64,000 bases of DNA, from assembly GCF_900177645.1 (NCBI RefSeq), contig NZ_FXAO01000005.1:78743-142742 (forward strand), in the 5' to 3' direction. A program made the position numbers and the translations under genes. The DNA comes from Arenibacter troitsensis (lineage in GTDB: Bacteria > Bacteroidota > Bacteroidia > Flavobacteriales > Flavobacteriaceae). The stretch's first letter is position 1; the number at the start of each line of letters is the position of its first letter. The notes under the pieces are model-generated. The model saw nothing but the letters and a program-made list of their open reading frames with translations, did no database searches and had not been told where the DNA came from. Of the stretch, positions 9,401 to 17,589 are shown in pieces.

Positions 9401-10972
9401 TTACCAGTCAATAGGACGATAATCCTTAAGAAACTTACCGCACCAATGTTTACCGGTGTTAATACCGTCGATCAATGGATCCAGGACCCTGGCAGCGCCG
9501 TCAACAATGTCCAAAGGTGGTTGAAAATCATGAATTTCCTCCTTTCTTTTGGATAGCTCTACGGGATCTTCGTCCGTTACCCAACCGGTATCCACAGCGT
9601 TCATATAAACGCCATCTTTAGCAAAGTCCAGGGCAGAGGTATGTGTCATCATATTTAAGGCTGCCTTGGCCATATTGGTGTGGGGATGACGATCCTCCTT
9701 GTAAAATCTATGGAATTTCCCTTCCATGGCCGAGACGTTTATAATATGTTTTTTACCGGTATTTTCCTGCCGCATTAGTTTGGATAAGCGGTTACAGAGC
9801 ACAAAGGGAGCAATAGCGTTCACCAATTGTACCTCTATCATTTCTGGAGTCTCAATCTCCCCTAATTTTAGACGCCAGCTATTGGTCTTCCGTAGATCTA
9901 CTTGCTGCAGATCGGCATCCAATTCCCCTTCGGGAAAAACTTCCTTGGCAGATAGGGAGCTATCAAAACTGTAGGGAATCTGTGACAATTTCGCAGAGGC
10001 CCTAATGCCAATACCAGGCTCCGGTGCATGCCAATTAACAGGCAAGGCATTATTTTGTATACTCGCCGTGCCCTTGGTAAGGCTATTTAATTCCTGTAGG
10101 CAAAAATCGTGGTCGGACAATACCTCCCTGGCCCTTGGGGGTAAATCCTGAAAAGGAACCTCCTCATTTTTCATAAGGTGTTGATAAAATCCTGCCGGTC
10201 TCCTAACGGTTTGCGCCGCATTATTGATCAGGATATCCAATCGGTCGTACTGTTGTTCTATAAAATTGCAAAAGATCTCAACGCTAGGAATATGTCTCAA
10301 ATCCAGACCATGTATTTTTAGTCTATGGCCCCATTCATGAAAATCCTCTTCTTGGGAGAAGCGCAACGCAGAATCTACCGGAAACCTCGTGGTTGCCACC
10401 ACTGTGGCCCCTGCCCTAAGCAATATTAAGGTAATATGATATCCTATTTTCAATCTAGACCCAGTAACTATGGCTACCTGTCCACTTAGATCGGCCGTCT
10501 GAAATCGCTTTGCGTAGTTAAAATCGCCACATTCCGGGCACATGGCATCATAAAAATGATGTAATTTGGTGTATACGGTTTTACAGACATAGCAATTCCT
10601 TGGGGATTCCAATTCCAGCCCCTCCAAGGTTTCCCTTACGGGAGCAGCCAATAATTTAGGAGCTACGTATACGGCAGCTTCCCTAGCGCTTCTTATGCCC
10701 GTTTCCTTACGCGCATGCTTATCGCGCTCTATCATCTTTCTCTTAGCAGCTTTGGCTGCGTCCTTTTTGCGCTGTTTGAATTCATTTTTGGCCGGTCTGG
10801 ACAACTGGCCGGCAGCCTTCAAAAGAGCTACTCTTTTTTCCTCTGGAAGTTCAAAAATCCTATGCCCGTTACCTACCAGTTTATTAAGTAGAAAAATGCA
10901 CTGATCTATCTCTTCCGAACTTATTGCCTGCCCTATATTCTCCTGCCTGTCTACCAGATTATTGCCGTCCAT
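9401..10972 (-). CDS. Zinc-ribbon / short-chain dehydrogenase fusion protein
   Basis: This 523-residue protein is about twice the usual SDR length. Residues 1-110 are a charged helical region with a Lys/Arg-rich stretch at 66-90. A four-cysteine ribbon follows (CYVC at 127-130 and CPEC at 145-148). From about 165 comes an SDR fold with the cofactor motif [11 protein letters not shown] at 250-252 and NVSAMEG near 412. In the active-site helix Lys436 is present, but the position of the catalytic Tyr is Thr432 ([10 protein letters not shown]), and about 100 extra residues sit between NNA and NVSA. It probably binds NAD(P), but ordinary SDR catalysis is doubtful. Its promoter fits the Bacteroidota form exactly. 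Confidence 0.82.
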   Translation of the reverse strand: MDGNNLVDRQENIGQAISSEEIDQCIFLLNKLVGNGHRIFELPEEKRVALLKAAGQLSRPAKNEFKQRKKDAAKAAKRKMIERDKHARKETGIRSAREAAVYVAPKLLAAPVRETLEGLELESPRNCYVCKTVYTKLHHFYDAMCPECGDFNYAKRFQTADLSGQVAIVTGSRLKIGYHITLILLRAGATVVATTRFPVDSALRFSQEEDFHEWGHRLKIHGLDLRHIPSVEIFCNFIEQQYDRLDILINNAAQTVRRPAGFYQHLMKNEEVPFQDLPPRAREVLSDHDFCLQELNSLTKGTASIQNNALPVNWHAPEPGIGIRASAKLSQIPYSFDSSLSAKEVFPEGELDADLQQVDLRKTNSWRLKLGEIETPEMIEVQLVNAIAPFVLCNRLSKLMRQENTGKKHIINVSAMEGKFHRFYKEDRHPHTNMAKAALNMMTHTSALDFAKDGVYMNAVDTGWVTDEDPVELSKRKEEIHDFQPPLDIVDGAARVLDPLIDGINTGKHWCGKFLKDYRPIDW

Positions 10973-11004
10973 TTTCCAAATTTTTTCTAAAAATTAAAAA
11001 CGTG

Positions 11005-11035
11005 CAAATGTAAGGTTTAAATTAGATTGCACAAA
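11005..11035 (-). promoter_or_regulatory. Bacteroidota-type promoter for the zinc-ribbon SDR gene
   Basis: Read on the minus strand, TTTG (11035-11032), a 19-base spacer and TACATTTG (11012-11005) match the TTTG-N19-TAnnTTTG form used by the primary sigma factor of Bacteroidota. The -7 box ends 33 bases before the start codon at 10972. Confidence 0.65.
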
Positions 11036-11061
11036 CAGAACCATTTAGTGAAAAAACAAGG

Positions 11062-11081
11062 CTAGTACACGATTGTACTAG
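11062..11081. promoter_or_regulatory. Perfect 8-4-8 palindrome upstream of the SDR promoter
   Basis: CTAGTACA, a CGAT spacer and TGTACTAG form a perfect inverted repeat. It lies 27 bases upstream of the -33 box of the SDR promoter, where an activator would bind. A transcription-factor site is the simplest reading; no T-run follows, so a terminator for the upstream gene is less likely. Confidence 0.35.
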
Positions 11082-11194
11082 GTTCAATAACCTTGTACAA
11101 CTACATGAAGGTAATGTTAGTTTACATGAACTATTTTAAAAAAGACATCCAAAATTGGGACCTAGACATAAAATCCTTTGAATGAAATGCAACT

Positions 11195-11788
11195 TTAATC
11201 AAAAGGGCCGACCATAATATGCGCCCTATGGGTACCGGGATCCATTAACCATGGCATTCCAGGAGCGTGTGGCTTGTCTGGTAAACCTGTAGATTCCGTG
11301 GTTGCAAAGGGTGTATAAATAACATATCTAAATTTCCCATTTTGCAACTCTCCGGTAGTAATATCATAATCCTCGGACTTTCCATAATAAACATACATCA
11401 TACTTGGTTCCTTGGGCATTTTTAGTTTTCCGGATGCCACTTCCTTGGCACGGATCTTTTCACGCTCTTCCCCAGAAAGATCCTGAGCCGACAGTTCCCT
11501 ACCACGGGCCATAAAAGGTTCAAGTTTTTTGGAATAACATGCCACATTGATCCCGTCCTTACTTGGGTTATCACCTATGCAGACCAAATTATTGGTTCCC
11601 TTTCTCAATACTTCCAATTCTCCCGAACTATTATAGCCATAAACCATAGCTCCATCCTTTTTTTCATCAGGAGCCGGCAGTACGGCCGTTTTAATCTGAA
11701 TTTCATTCGGAGGGACTTCTTTTTTTACTTCCTGCGCCATAAAAGGAAAAACAGAGAATAGCAACATTCCTAAAATTAGTCGTTTCAT
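11195..11788 (-). CDS. Exported protein of unknown function
   Basis: This 197-residue protein has a clear N-terminal signal peptide ending at FPFMAQ. The mature part starts with a charged segment, contains a cysteine pair (NLVCIGD and VACYSKK) and ends in the conserved-looking stretch MPWLMDPGTHRAHIMVG. I do not recognise the family. No membrane segment follows the signal, so it should be periplasmic or secreted. It is flanked by the SDR gene downstream (222 bases away) and a divergent HopJ-family gene upstream; neither neighbour suggests a job. Confidence 0.6.
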   Translation of the reverse strand: MKRLILGMLLFSVFPFMAQEVKKEVPPNEIQIKTAVLPAPDEKKDGAMVYGYNSSGELEVLRKGTNNLVCIGDNPSKDGINVACYSKKLEPFMARGRELSAQDLSGEEREKIRAKEVASGKLKMPKEPSMMYVYYGKSEDYDITTGELQNGKFRYVIYTPFATTESTGLPDKPHAPGMPWLMDPGTHRAHIMVGPFD

Positions 11789-12000
11789 ATGTATCCATTT
11801 TTAGTACCGATTAATTATTGAAAATGAAACCCTACCACAAACTTCAAACAACTGGATTGGATTTTATTTATTTTCCATAAAGATAAAAAATATAGACCTA
11901 ACCCATTTGAGAGATGTTGCAATAATTAACTTCACATATCCTAGGGGATTCTTGATTGGATAATCTAAATTTACGTCCTGAACTTAAATCCCTTCGAACA

Positions 12001-12345
12001 ATGACGGTTTACGAATTTTTAGACAAACTTAGAAAGACCCCAGAAGAGATAACATTTGGGGATACCATAGGTATTATTGACACTTATTATAATTTTTCGC
12101 CTTCAAGATTTACCAATGGGGAAGTGATCAATGAAGCCGGCCAAAATTCAGGTTCCTGTAAAGTATTTTCTTTTGCACAACATCACAAATTGAGCAAGGA
12201 GGAAACCTTGGCTTGCTTTGGTTCCTATTACCGAAAAGATGTCCTTGAAAATCCAACGGGTACAGACCACCAAAACATTCGCAATTTTATGATCAGTGGC
12301 TGGGAAGGTATTTCCTTTGATAAGGAAGCCCTTAGCATAAAGTAA
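12001..12345 (+). CDS. HopJ type III effector family protein
   Basis: This 114-residue cytoplasmic protein begins MTVYEFLDKL. It contains the family's typical segments FGDTIGIIDTYYNFSPS, FTNGEVINEAGQNSGSCK and HHKLSKEETLACFG, and it covers the whole family length. The family is named after a Pseudomonas effector but is widespread in free-living bacteria without type III secretion, so an effector role should not be assumed; the true function is unknown. ATG 12001 was chosen as the start because an in-frame TTG at 11956 would add 15 residues unlike the family. It is convergent with nagB. Confidence 0.8.
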   Translation: MTVYEFLDKLRKTPEEITFGDTIGIIDTYYNFSPSRFTNGEVINEAGQNSGSCKVFSFAQHHKLSKEETLACFGSYYRKDVLENPTGTDHQNIRNFMISGWEGISFDKEALSIK

Positions 12346-12407
12346 GGCCAAGCAATACCTTGTTCGTCTCCTTCATGTTCAGTTATGGGGCAACGAAAAA
12401 TGACCAA

Positions 12408-13169
12408 TTACTTGATCAAGGATGCCGATCCTTTATCCAAAAACAGGACGGTTTCAGGGTGCGTCCTAAGTATTGAGGCCGGACAGCTGGTACTTATATC
12501 CCTGTACAGGCTATTATAAACGGCCCGGGACTTTCTTTCGTCCGGCACTACACAACTAATGGCCTTACAATTCATTATGGCAGTGATGGTCAGTGTAACG
12601 GCTTCCTTGGGCACATCGGCAAAAGTTGGAAACCACCCCTCACCAAGCTGTTGATTTCGGCAAGCTTCATCCAGCTCTACCACCTTGACCAATTTGGGGT
12701 CTTTAAAATCTGCCACACCGGGGTCATTAAAGGCTATATGTCCATTTTCTCCTATTCCAATACAAGCTATGTCTATTGGATGTGCTTTCAAAGCCTCTTC
12801 ATAGTTATTGATTTCCAATTGCAAATTTGGTGCGTCGCCATTTAGGAAATAAATCTTTTTAGGTGCTACCTTGTTTAAAATGCGCTCTTTGAGATACTTT
12901 CTAAAACTTGCTGGATGCGATTCCGATACGCCCTTGTATTCATCCAAGTGAAATACGGTTATTTTCCCCCAATCAATTTCCTTGGTCTGCAAGGCCTCCA
13001 AAAAAGAAAACTGGGATGCACCTGTAGCCAAGATAAGATTGGCCCTACCCTTTTTCTCGATGGCATCTTTCAATTTCCTTGTAACATAATCAGCTGCCGC
13101 TGCCCCCATTTCCTTTGTTTGCCCATAAATTTTTACGGACAAATTATCAATTTGAAACGATTTTTCCAT
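12408..13169 (-). CDS. nagB: Glucosamine-6-phosphate deaminase family protein
   Basis: This 253-residue protein of the NagB/6-phosphogluconolactonase fold lacks a signal peptide, so it is cytoplasmic. ATGASQFSFLEAL binds the phosphate, FHLDEYKG gives the conserved Asp, and GIGENGHIAFNDP contains the catalytic His. E. coli NagB has GNDGHIAFNEP here, so the Asp and Glu positions differ slightly. Canonically the enzyme turns glucosamine-6-phosphate into fructose-6-phosphate and ammonia. It is the last gene of the lacI-led amino-sugar block and lies nine bases after the Nramp-like gene. A related substrate remains possible given the odd enzymes upstream. Confidence 0.85.
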   Translation of the reverse strand: MEKSFQIDNLSVKIYGQTKEMGAAAADYVTRKLKDAIEKKGRANLILATGASQFSFLEALQTKEIDWGKITVFHLDEYKGVSESHPASFRKYLKERILNKVAPKKIYFLNGDAPNLQLEINNYEEALKAHPIDIACIGIGENGHIAFNDPGVADFKDPKLVKVVELDEACRNQQLGEGWFPTFADVPKEAVTLTITAIMNCKAISCVVPDERKSRAVYNSLYRDISTSCPASILRTHPETVLFLDKGSASLIK

Positions 13170-13178
13170 TGTTTAATA

Positions 13179-14429
13179 TTATAAAAATTCGGTTATAGCG
13201 AACCATGTGGTCAGCAGTGAAAAAAGGATTACCGCTATTAGTCCAAGATTGATCTTAGCACTGGCCCTGTTACTCCCCATTAATTTCTGTTTGTTGATTA
13301 ATATGAACATAGGAATCGCCACTGCTGGAAGGATACAGGCTTGAAAAGCTTGTGAGAATACCATAAGTGCTGGCGGTCTTTCCTCCAAAAAGACCGTTCC
13401 AAAGGCAAATACCATAGCGCCAAGAATTAGTGCTCTGGAAGATTTGGAATGAATGTTTCTTGGAGTCCCCCTATAATCGGCCAGCAACCAAGGGGCTATA
13501 AGCACGATCGGAAAAATAGTGGACAGTCCGGCCCCTGTAATCCCTATAATCAGAACAAAAGCCGCCAATTTACCTCCCAATGGTTCAAATAGGGATATCA
13601 TTTCTACGGTATTGTCCAGCTTCAACCCAGAAATATGTAGGGTTCCTGCGGCAACCGCCATGATGATACCGCTCAAGAAAAGCATCATAAAAGCCGATAC
13701 AAAAGCATCTGTCTTTTCCTTTTTTAGATCATTTATGCCCCATCCCTTTTCGGCCACCACCGTACTTCTCATTACAAAAACAGCCGCAGAACAGGTGGTA
13801 CCCGTAATGGCCGCAATAAGCCCCAACGCGCCAGGAGTATCGGGAATACTCGGAACCATACCAGAGAGAATATCCATCATATCCGGGCGGACCATTATAA
13901 ATACGACCATAAAAGAAAGTCCCATCAGAATCACCAGAACGGTCAAGACTTTTTCGAAAGCCTTATAACGTCCAAACCATAAAAAAAATGTGAGTATGGC
14001 TACAAAAAAAAGGATGATCCACCCCCTTTGGATTATCTCTCCATTAAATGCCAAGCGCACCCCTTCCTGTACCAAATCGGCCACTATACCCATTACCCCC
14101 ATAAGCGCCAATAATTCCCCTATGATCAATACCAAAATGATGTAGAGCGAAAGTATCCAGCCCCATTTAAACTCCTGTTTAAAGTTAAACAGGGCGGTCC
14201 TACCTGTCACCAAGGTTACTTTGCCATAGGCAACCATTAAAATGTAAGTGAAAATACAGGAAAGCACTACTGCCCAAAAAAGACCCATACCGAATTCCGC
14301 ACCGGTCTTGGCCATTGTGGTAACACTACCGGTACCAATATTGTAGCCAATAAGAAACAAGCCCGGGCCTACCGCGCTAAGTCCCAATAGTATTTTTTTG
14401 AATAGTGATTTATTGCCCATATGCTGCAT
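13179..14429 (-). CDS. Nramp-fold transporter lacking the metal-binding motifs
   Basis: This 416-residue membrane protein has about eleven hydrophobic helices and the overall Nramp layout (GPGLFLIGYN helix 1, AAITGTT helix 6). At the places where true metal transporters have DPGN (helix 1) and MPH (helix 6), it has IGTG and SAA, as judged by eye alignment. Those residues bind Mn/Fe in Nramp proteins, so a divalent metal substrate is unlikely. Its position between nagA and nagB suggests it carries an amino sugar, its derivative or a coupled ion across the inner membrane; that is inference. A second ATG at 14420 would drop three residues. Confidence 0.8.
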   Translation of the reverse strand: MQHMGNKSLFKKILLGLSAVGPGLFLIGYNIGTGSVTTMAKTGAEFGMGLFWAVVLSCIFTYILMVAYGKVTLVTGRTALFNFKQEFKWGWILSLYIILVLIIGELLALMGVMGIVADLVQEGVRLAFNGEIIQRGWIILFFVAILTFFLWFGRYKAFEKVLTVLVILMGLSFMVVFIMVRPDMMDILSGMVPSIPDTPGALGLIAAITGTTCSAAVFVMRSTVVAEKGWGINDLKKEKTDAFVSAFMMLFLSGIIMAVAAGTLHISGLKLDNTVEMISLFEPLGGKLAAFVLIIGITGAGLSTIFPIVLIAPWLLADYRGTPRNIHSKSSRALILGAMVFAFGTVFLEERPPALMVFSQAFQACILPAVAIPMFILINKQKLMGSNRASAKINLGLIAVILFSLLTTWFAITEFL

Positions 14430-14490
14430 TTATAGATTTAATTTTCAACCAAGTACACTAACATTCAACACTTTAGAAACAAATAGGATG

Positions 14491-15708
14491 TTAGTCTTTG
14501 GAATACACCAACTGCCCGGACACAAAAGTCTTGTGAATTATCACCTTGTTATCGTCCAACTCAAAGAGAATTAGGTCGGCCCGTTTTCCCTGTCCTATTT
14601 CGCCAAGTTCATTTAAGGAAAACATCTTTGCAGGATTGGTACTTGCCATTTGTATGGCATCATTCAGAGTACATTGGGTGTAATCCATAATTACGCCTAC
14701 ACATGCACTTATAGGAGATGCTGCCCCGGCCAGAACATTTTCCTTTGGTAATTTTACCACATTGGGGGTCAGCAATAACGTACGCTCTCCCCGGGTATAC
14801 TCTCCGGGAGGAAGACCAGCCAAGTCCAAGGCATCGGAGACCAAAATCGTTTTATTTGGTCCTTTTACCTTGTAAAAACTTCGTACCTCTTCCTTGGTCA
14901 AATGAAATCCATCTGCTATAATGCTGGGCGTAATCCTATCATCGGCCAACTGTGGCCAAAGTGGATTATGATGCCTATTGATCTCGTTGGCACAGCCATT
15001 ACCGAGGTGTGTAGCCATTTTTGCCCCGGCATCTATGGCACGTTCTATATCCACTACACTGCCGTTGTGATGTCCGAGCGCCACTATAATTCCTTTGGCA
15101 ACGCAATTACGGATAAAGGGTATGGCCCCTTCCAATTCAGGAGCTAAGGTTATTAATTTTATGCCATTGTTGGCTGCCTTTTGCAACTCCTGAAATTCAT
15201 CCCAATCCGGATTTTTGATGTATTTCTCCAGATGTGCGCCCCTAAAGCCGGGTAACGGTGATATATATGGGCCTTCCAAATGGAATCCTGGAATTGAACC
15301 TCCTATTTCCGGATCTTTTTGTGCTTCGGCCAGAATAGCAAAATTTCTTTTCATTCTTTTGAAGTCACTGGTAATAATGGTCGGGAAATAAGTAGTTACA
15401 CCAGCTTTCCATAAGGCCTTTGTAGCTTTCCTTACCCCTTCCACCGTAAGATCGGGACCGGAAAAATCTACTCCCATATAGCCGTTGATCTGGACATCCA
15501 ATAAACCGGGGGCCACATATATTTTTGAACCCTTATCACCTTTCGACAATCTGTTTATTCCCGAAATTTTTCCATTTTTGGTTGAAATGTTGACCCATCC
15601 CCCATCGGAATACAAAATGCCCTCCAAATCGCTTTTATCCATAGACTGTGATATTCCCATATTATAAAAAAAGAATAGTGCTAAAACTGATGTATATTTA
15701 AATATCAT
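14491..15708 (-). CDS. nagA: N-acetylglucosamine-6-phosphate deacetylase family protein with signal-like N-terminus
   Basis: This 405-residue amidohydrolase has the NagA fold. Expected metal and catalytic residues are present: Glu145 in HLEGPYISP, His213 in ALGHHNGS, His234 in ATHLGNG and Asp292 in LVSDALDLAG. NagA removes the acetyl group from N-acetylglucosamine-6-phosphate. Unusually, residues 1-22 (MIFKYTSVLALFFFYNMGIS) look like a signal peptide, which E. coli NagA lacks. A start at residue 17 or 23 would give a cytoplasmic enzyme, so the location depends on the true start. If exported, the substrate is probably not phosphorylated. It lies in the lacI-led operon between DUF1080 and the Nramp-like gene. 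Confidence 0.85.
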   Translation of the reverse strand: MIFKYTSVLALFFFYNMGISQSMDKSDLEGILYSDGGWVNISTKNGKISGINRLSKGDKGSKIYVAPGLLDVQINGYMGVDFSGPDLTVEGVRKATKALWKAGVTTYFPTIITSDFKRMKRNFAILAEAQKDPEIGGSIPGFHLEGPYISPLPGFRGAHLEKYIKNPDWDEFQELQKAANNGIKLITLAPELEGAIPFIRNCVAKGIIVALGHHNGSVVDIERAIDAGAKMATHLGNGCANEINRHHNPLWPQLADDRITPSIIADGFHLTKEEVRSFYKVKGPNKTILVSDALDLAGLPPGEYTRGERTLLLTPNVVKLPKENVLAGAASPISACVGVIMDYTQCTLNDAIQMASTNPAKMFSLNELGEIGQGKRADLILFELDDNKVIIHKTFVSGQLVYSKD

Positions 15709-15759
15709 AACAATTTGTTGAATTTATAATTTTCAGATCCTGATCAATGTTATCCGAAA

Positions 15760-16584
15760 CTAACTTCCCGATTTAATCCTGCGAACCTTAATATTCCTAA
15801 ACCAGGCATCGTCCTTATGGTTTTGTAGTACGATATGACCCGTTCTTTTTTCCAAAAACCCCGGATAATCCACATACTTGCTTTTTAGGTAAAGTGAATC
15901 CAAATATCGGGAACCAAATTCATATTCAACTACCTTCTTCCCATTAAGCCAGTGCTCTACATTCCTATCCTTGACCACAATTCGGCTGGAATTGTACATC
16001 CCGGCCGACCTAAGATCGGCATTGTCAGCGGCAATCATATCATAAAGACTCCCTGTGTACTGGGAAGGCTTTAGTTTGCCTGCATAAAGGGTGTCGGAAT
16101 CATCCAATAATTGGTATTCAAATCCCAGGGCGGAATATGGGGAACCATACTTCTGGGACATTTCCTCGGACACATTGTACTTGAGGCCAGTGTTGCCCGC
16201 CTTTAATATCTTCCATTCAAAATACAATTCATAGTTATCAAAAGTATCCACAGTCATTAGATCGCCCCCTTCCAAGGGTTGCCCGTCCGGCATGGAAGGC
16301 ACCTCTCCACTATTCAGTTTGCGTATGGCCCCATCCTCTATTTTCCATAGTTGGGTCTGAACATCCTTTCTACCCAAACCACGCCAACCTTTAAACGACT
16401 TTCCATCAAAAAGCAGTTCCCAGCCCTGCTCCTTCTCCCATTCAGTGAGGCTATTTTGGAGAAGTTCCGGCCCCTTCATTGCTTCCTGCGGCCTTTGTTC
16501 TTTGTTTCTGCAGCCTATCAATACCAAACCCATTATCAAGACAATCGCCAGAGAACATTTTATTACATTCGTTTTGATCCTCAT
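15760..16584 (-). CDS. DUF1080 (3-keto-disaccharide hydrolase family) lipoprotein
   Basis: This 274-residue protein has a lipoprotein signal ending LVLIGC, then a single DUF1080 domain. Family hallmarks are visible: WELLFDGKSFKGWRG, the acidic GGDLMT segment, YELYFEWKILKAGNTGLKY and HWLNGKKVVEYE. The fold is a concanavalin-like sandwich, and characterised members cleave 3-keto-glycosides. It should face the periplasm or cell surface. The gene starts two bases after the upstream Gfo/Idh oxidoreductase gene stops, so the pair is tightly coupled. Oxidation at C3 by a Gfo/Idh enzyme followed by cleavage here is an attractive but unproven route. Confidence 0.88.
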   Translation of the reverse strand: MRIKTNVIKCSLAIVLIMGLVLIGCRNKEQRPQEAMKGPELLQNSLTEWEKEQGWELLFDGKSFKGWRGLGRKDVQTQLWKIEDGAIRKLNSGEVPSMPDGQPLEGGDLMTVDTFDNYELYFEWKILKAGNTGLKYNVSEEMSQKYGSPYSALGFEYQLLDDSDTLYAGKLKPSQYTGSLYDMIAADNADLRSAGMYNSSRIVVKDRNVEHWLNGKKVVEYEFGSRYLDSLYLKSKYVDYPGFLEKRTGHIVLQNHKDDAWFRNIKVRRIKSGS

Positions 16585-16586
16585 TT

Positions 16587-17579
16587 TTAAGCTATAACGG
16601 ATTCCCAGTTACCGGAAATAATGGATTTCTGTATTGCTTCCAGCACCGCTATACCATGAATAATGCTCTCGTGGCTTCGCGGTTCCTTTCCGGTGCTGAA
16701 CATGTTTACCATATCTACATAATTTTTGTCCGGCTCAATGGTCTTCACTCTAGACTTCAATTCTACCACTCCTTCATCTGTCTCTACAAAGGTCTGCCAG
16801 CCATACTTTTTGGTCGTAATGACCAAAGTGGCCATCCTTCCATTTTCAAATATTAAACTAGCGCTACTATTCAAATTCTCCTTTTCATTTTTATTGAACT
16901 TGGCGGAAATAATTTTTTCATCAAAAAGATAGATGAGAGGTTCTACCATATGCACGCCATAAAAGAAAAAGCCTCCATAAATGGAATTAATATCGGCCTT
17001 GCCATAACAGGTTACTTGATTTATGTCCTTTATTTCCGCCAATTGCCTCCTCATATCTTCGGTGGCATAGCTATGGGCTATTGAACTGTAGGATGTTACC
17101 GGAGTACCCACCGCCCTTGCCATTTCAAGGAAAATTTTCGCAGCCTGACTGCTATAGCAAAATGGTTTATCTATAAATGTGGGTATCCCGGCTTTTACAA
17201 ACGGTAAGGCCGCATCCAAGTGAAGATCGCCATGTCTATGGTCTACGATCAATGCATCTATCTGCCCCATCATTTCCAAGGGGTCTTTTACAATATTGGG
17301 AATGCCACCCTCTGTTTTGGCCTGTTGGGCAAATTCTTCCTTTTCACCCCATACATACTTAACCTCCCATCCCGGAAATTTTTTATCCAAATTGAACATC
17401 TTCCCAAAACCTCTGGTATGCGAATTTTCGGCACCAATGATACCGATAATCTTGTTTTTCACTGCTGTGGCTTTTCCCAATTTTACCTGTGAAAACAATG
17501 TTGATGGCAAGGACAGGGCCAAAGTTGAAAAGGCGGCGCCTTTTCCAATTTTCTCTAAAAATGATCTTCTTTTTACCAT
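16587..17579 (-). CDS. Gfo/Idh/MocA oxidoreductase with twin-arginine signal
   Basis: This 330-residue protein begins with a Tat-type signal (KRRSFLEKIGKG, then a hydrophobic stretch ending near LFSQ). A Rossmann domain follows, with IIGIIGAENSH as the nucleotide-binding turn and the catalytic-region motif FIDKPFCYS in the place of the usual EKP. It is shorter than the next Gfo/Idh protein and lacks much of the C-terminal extension. It should be exported folded with its NAD(P) cofactor and oxidise or reduce a sugar. It is separated from the larger paralog by ten bases and from DUF1080 by two. Confidence 0.88.
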   Translation of the reverse strand: MVKRRSFLEKIGKGAAFSTLALSLPSTLFSQVKLGKATAVKNKIIGIIGAENSHTRGFGKMFNLDKKFPGWEVKYVWGEKEEFAQQAKTEGGIPNIVKDPLEMMGQIDALIVDHRHGDLHLDAALPFVKAGIPTFIDKPFCYSSQAAKIFLEMARAVGTPVTSYSSIAHSYATEDMRRQLAEIKDINQVTCYGKADINSIYGGFFFYGVHMVEPLIYLFDEKIISAKFNKNEKENLNSSASLIFENGRMATLVITTKKYGWQTFVETDEGVVELKSRVKTIEPDKNYVDMVNMFSTGKEPRSHESIIHGIAVLEAIQKSIISGNWESVIA

Positions 17580-17589
17580 ATATTTTTTT

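Noticed and set aside
12001..12345. Evidence of type III secretion because of a HopJ-family gene
   Set aside because: The family is widespread in bacteria without such a system and no secretion genes are present; only the family name is inherited.
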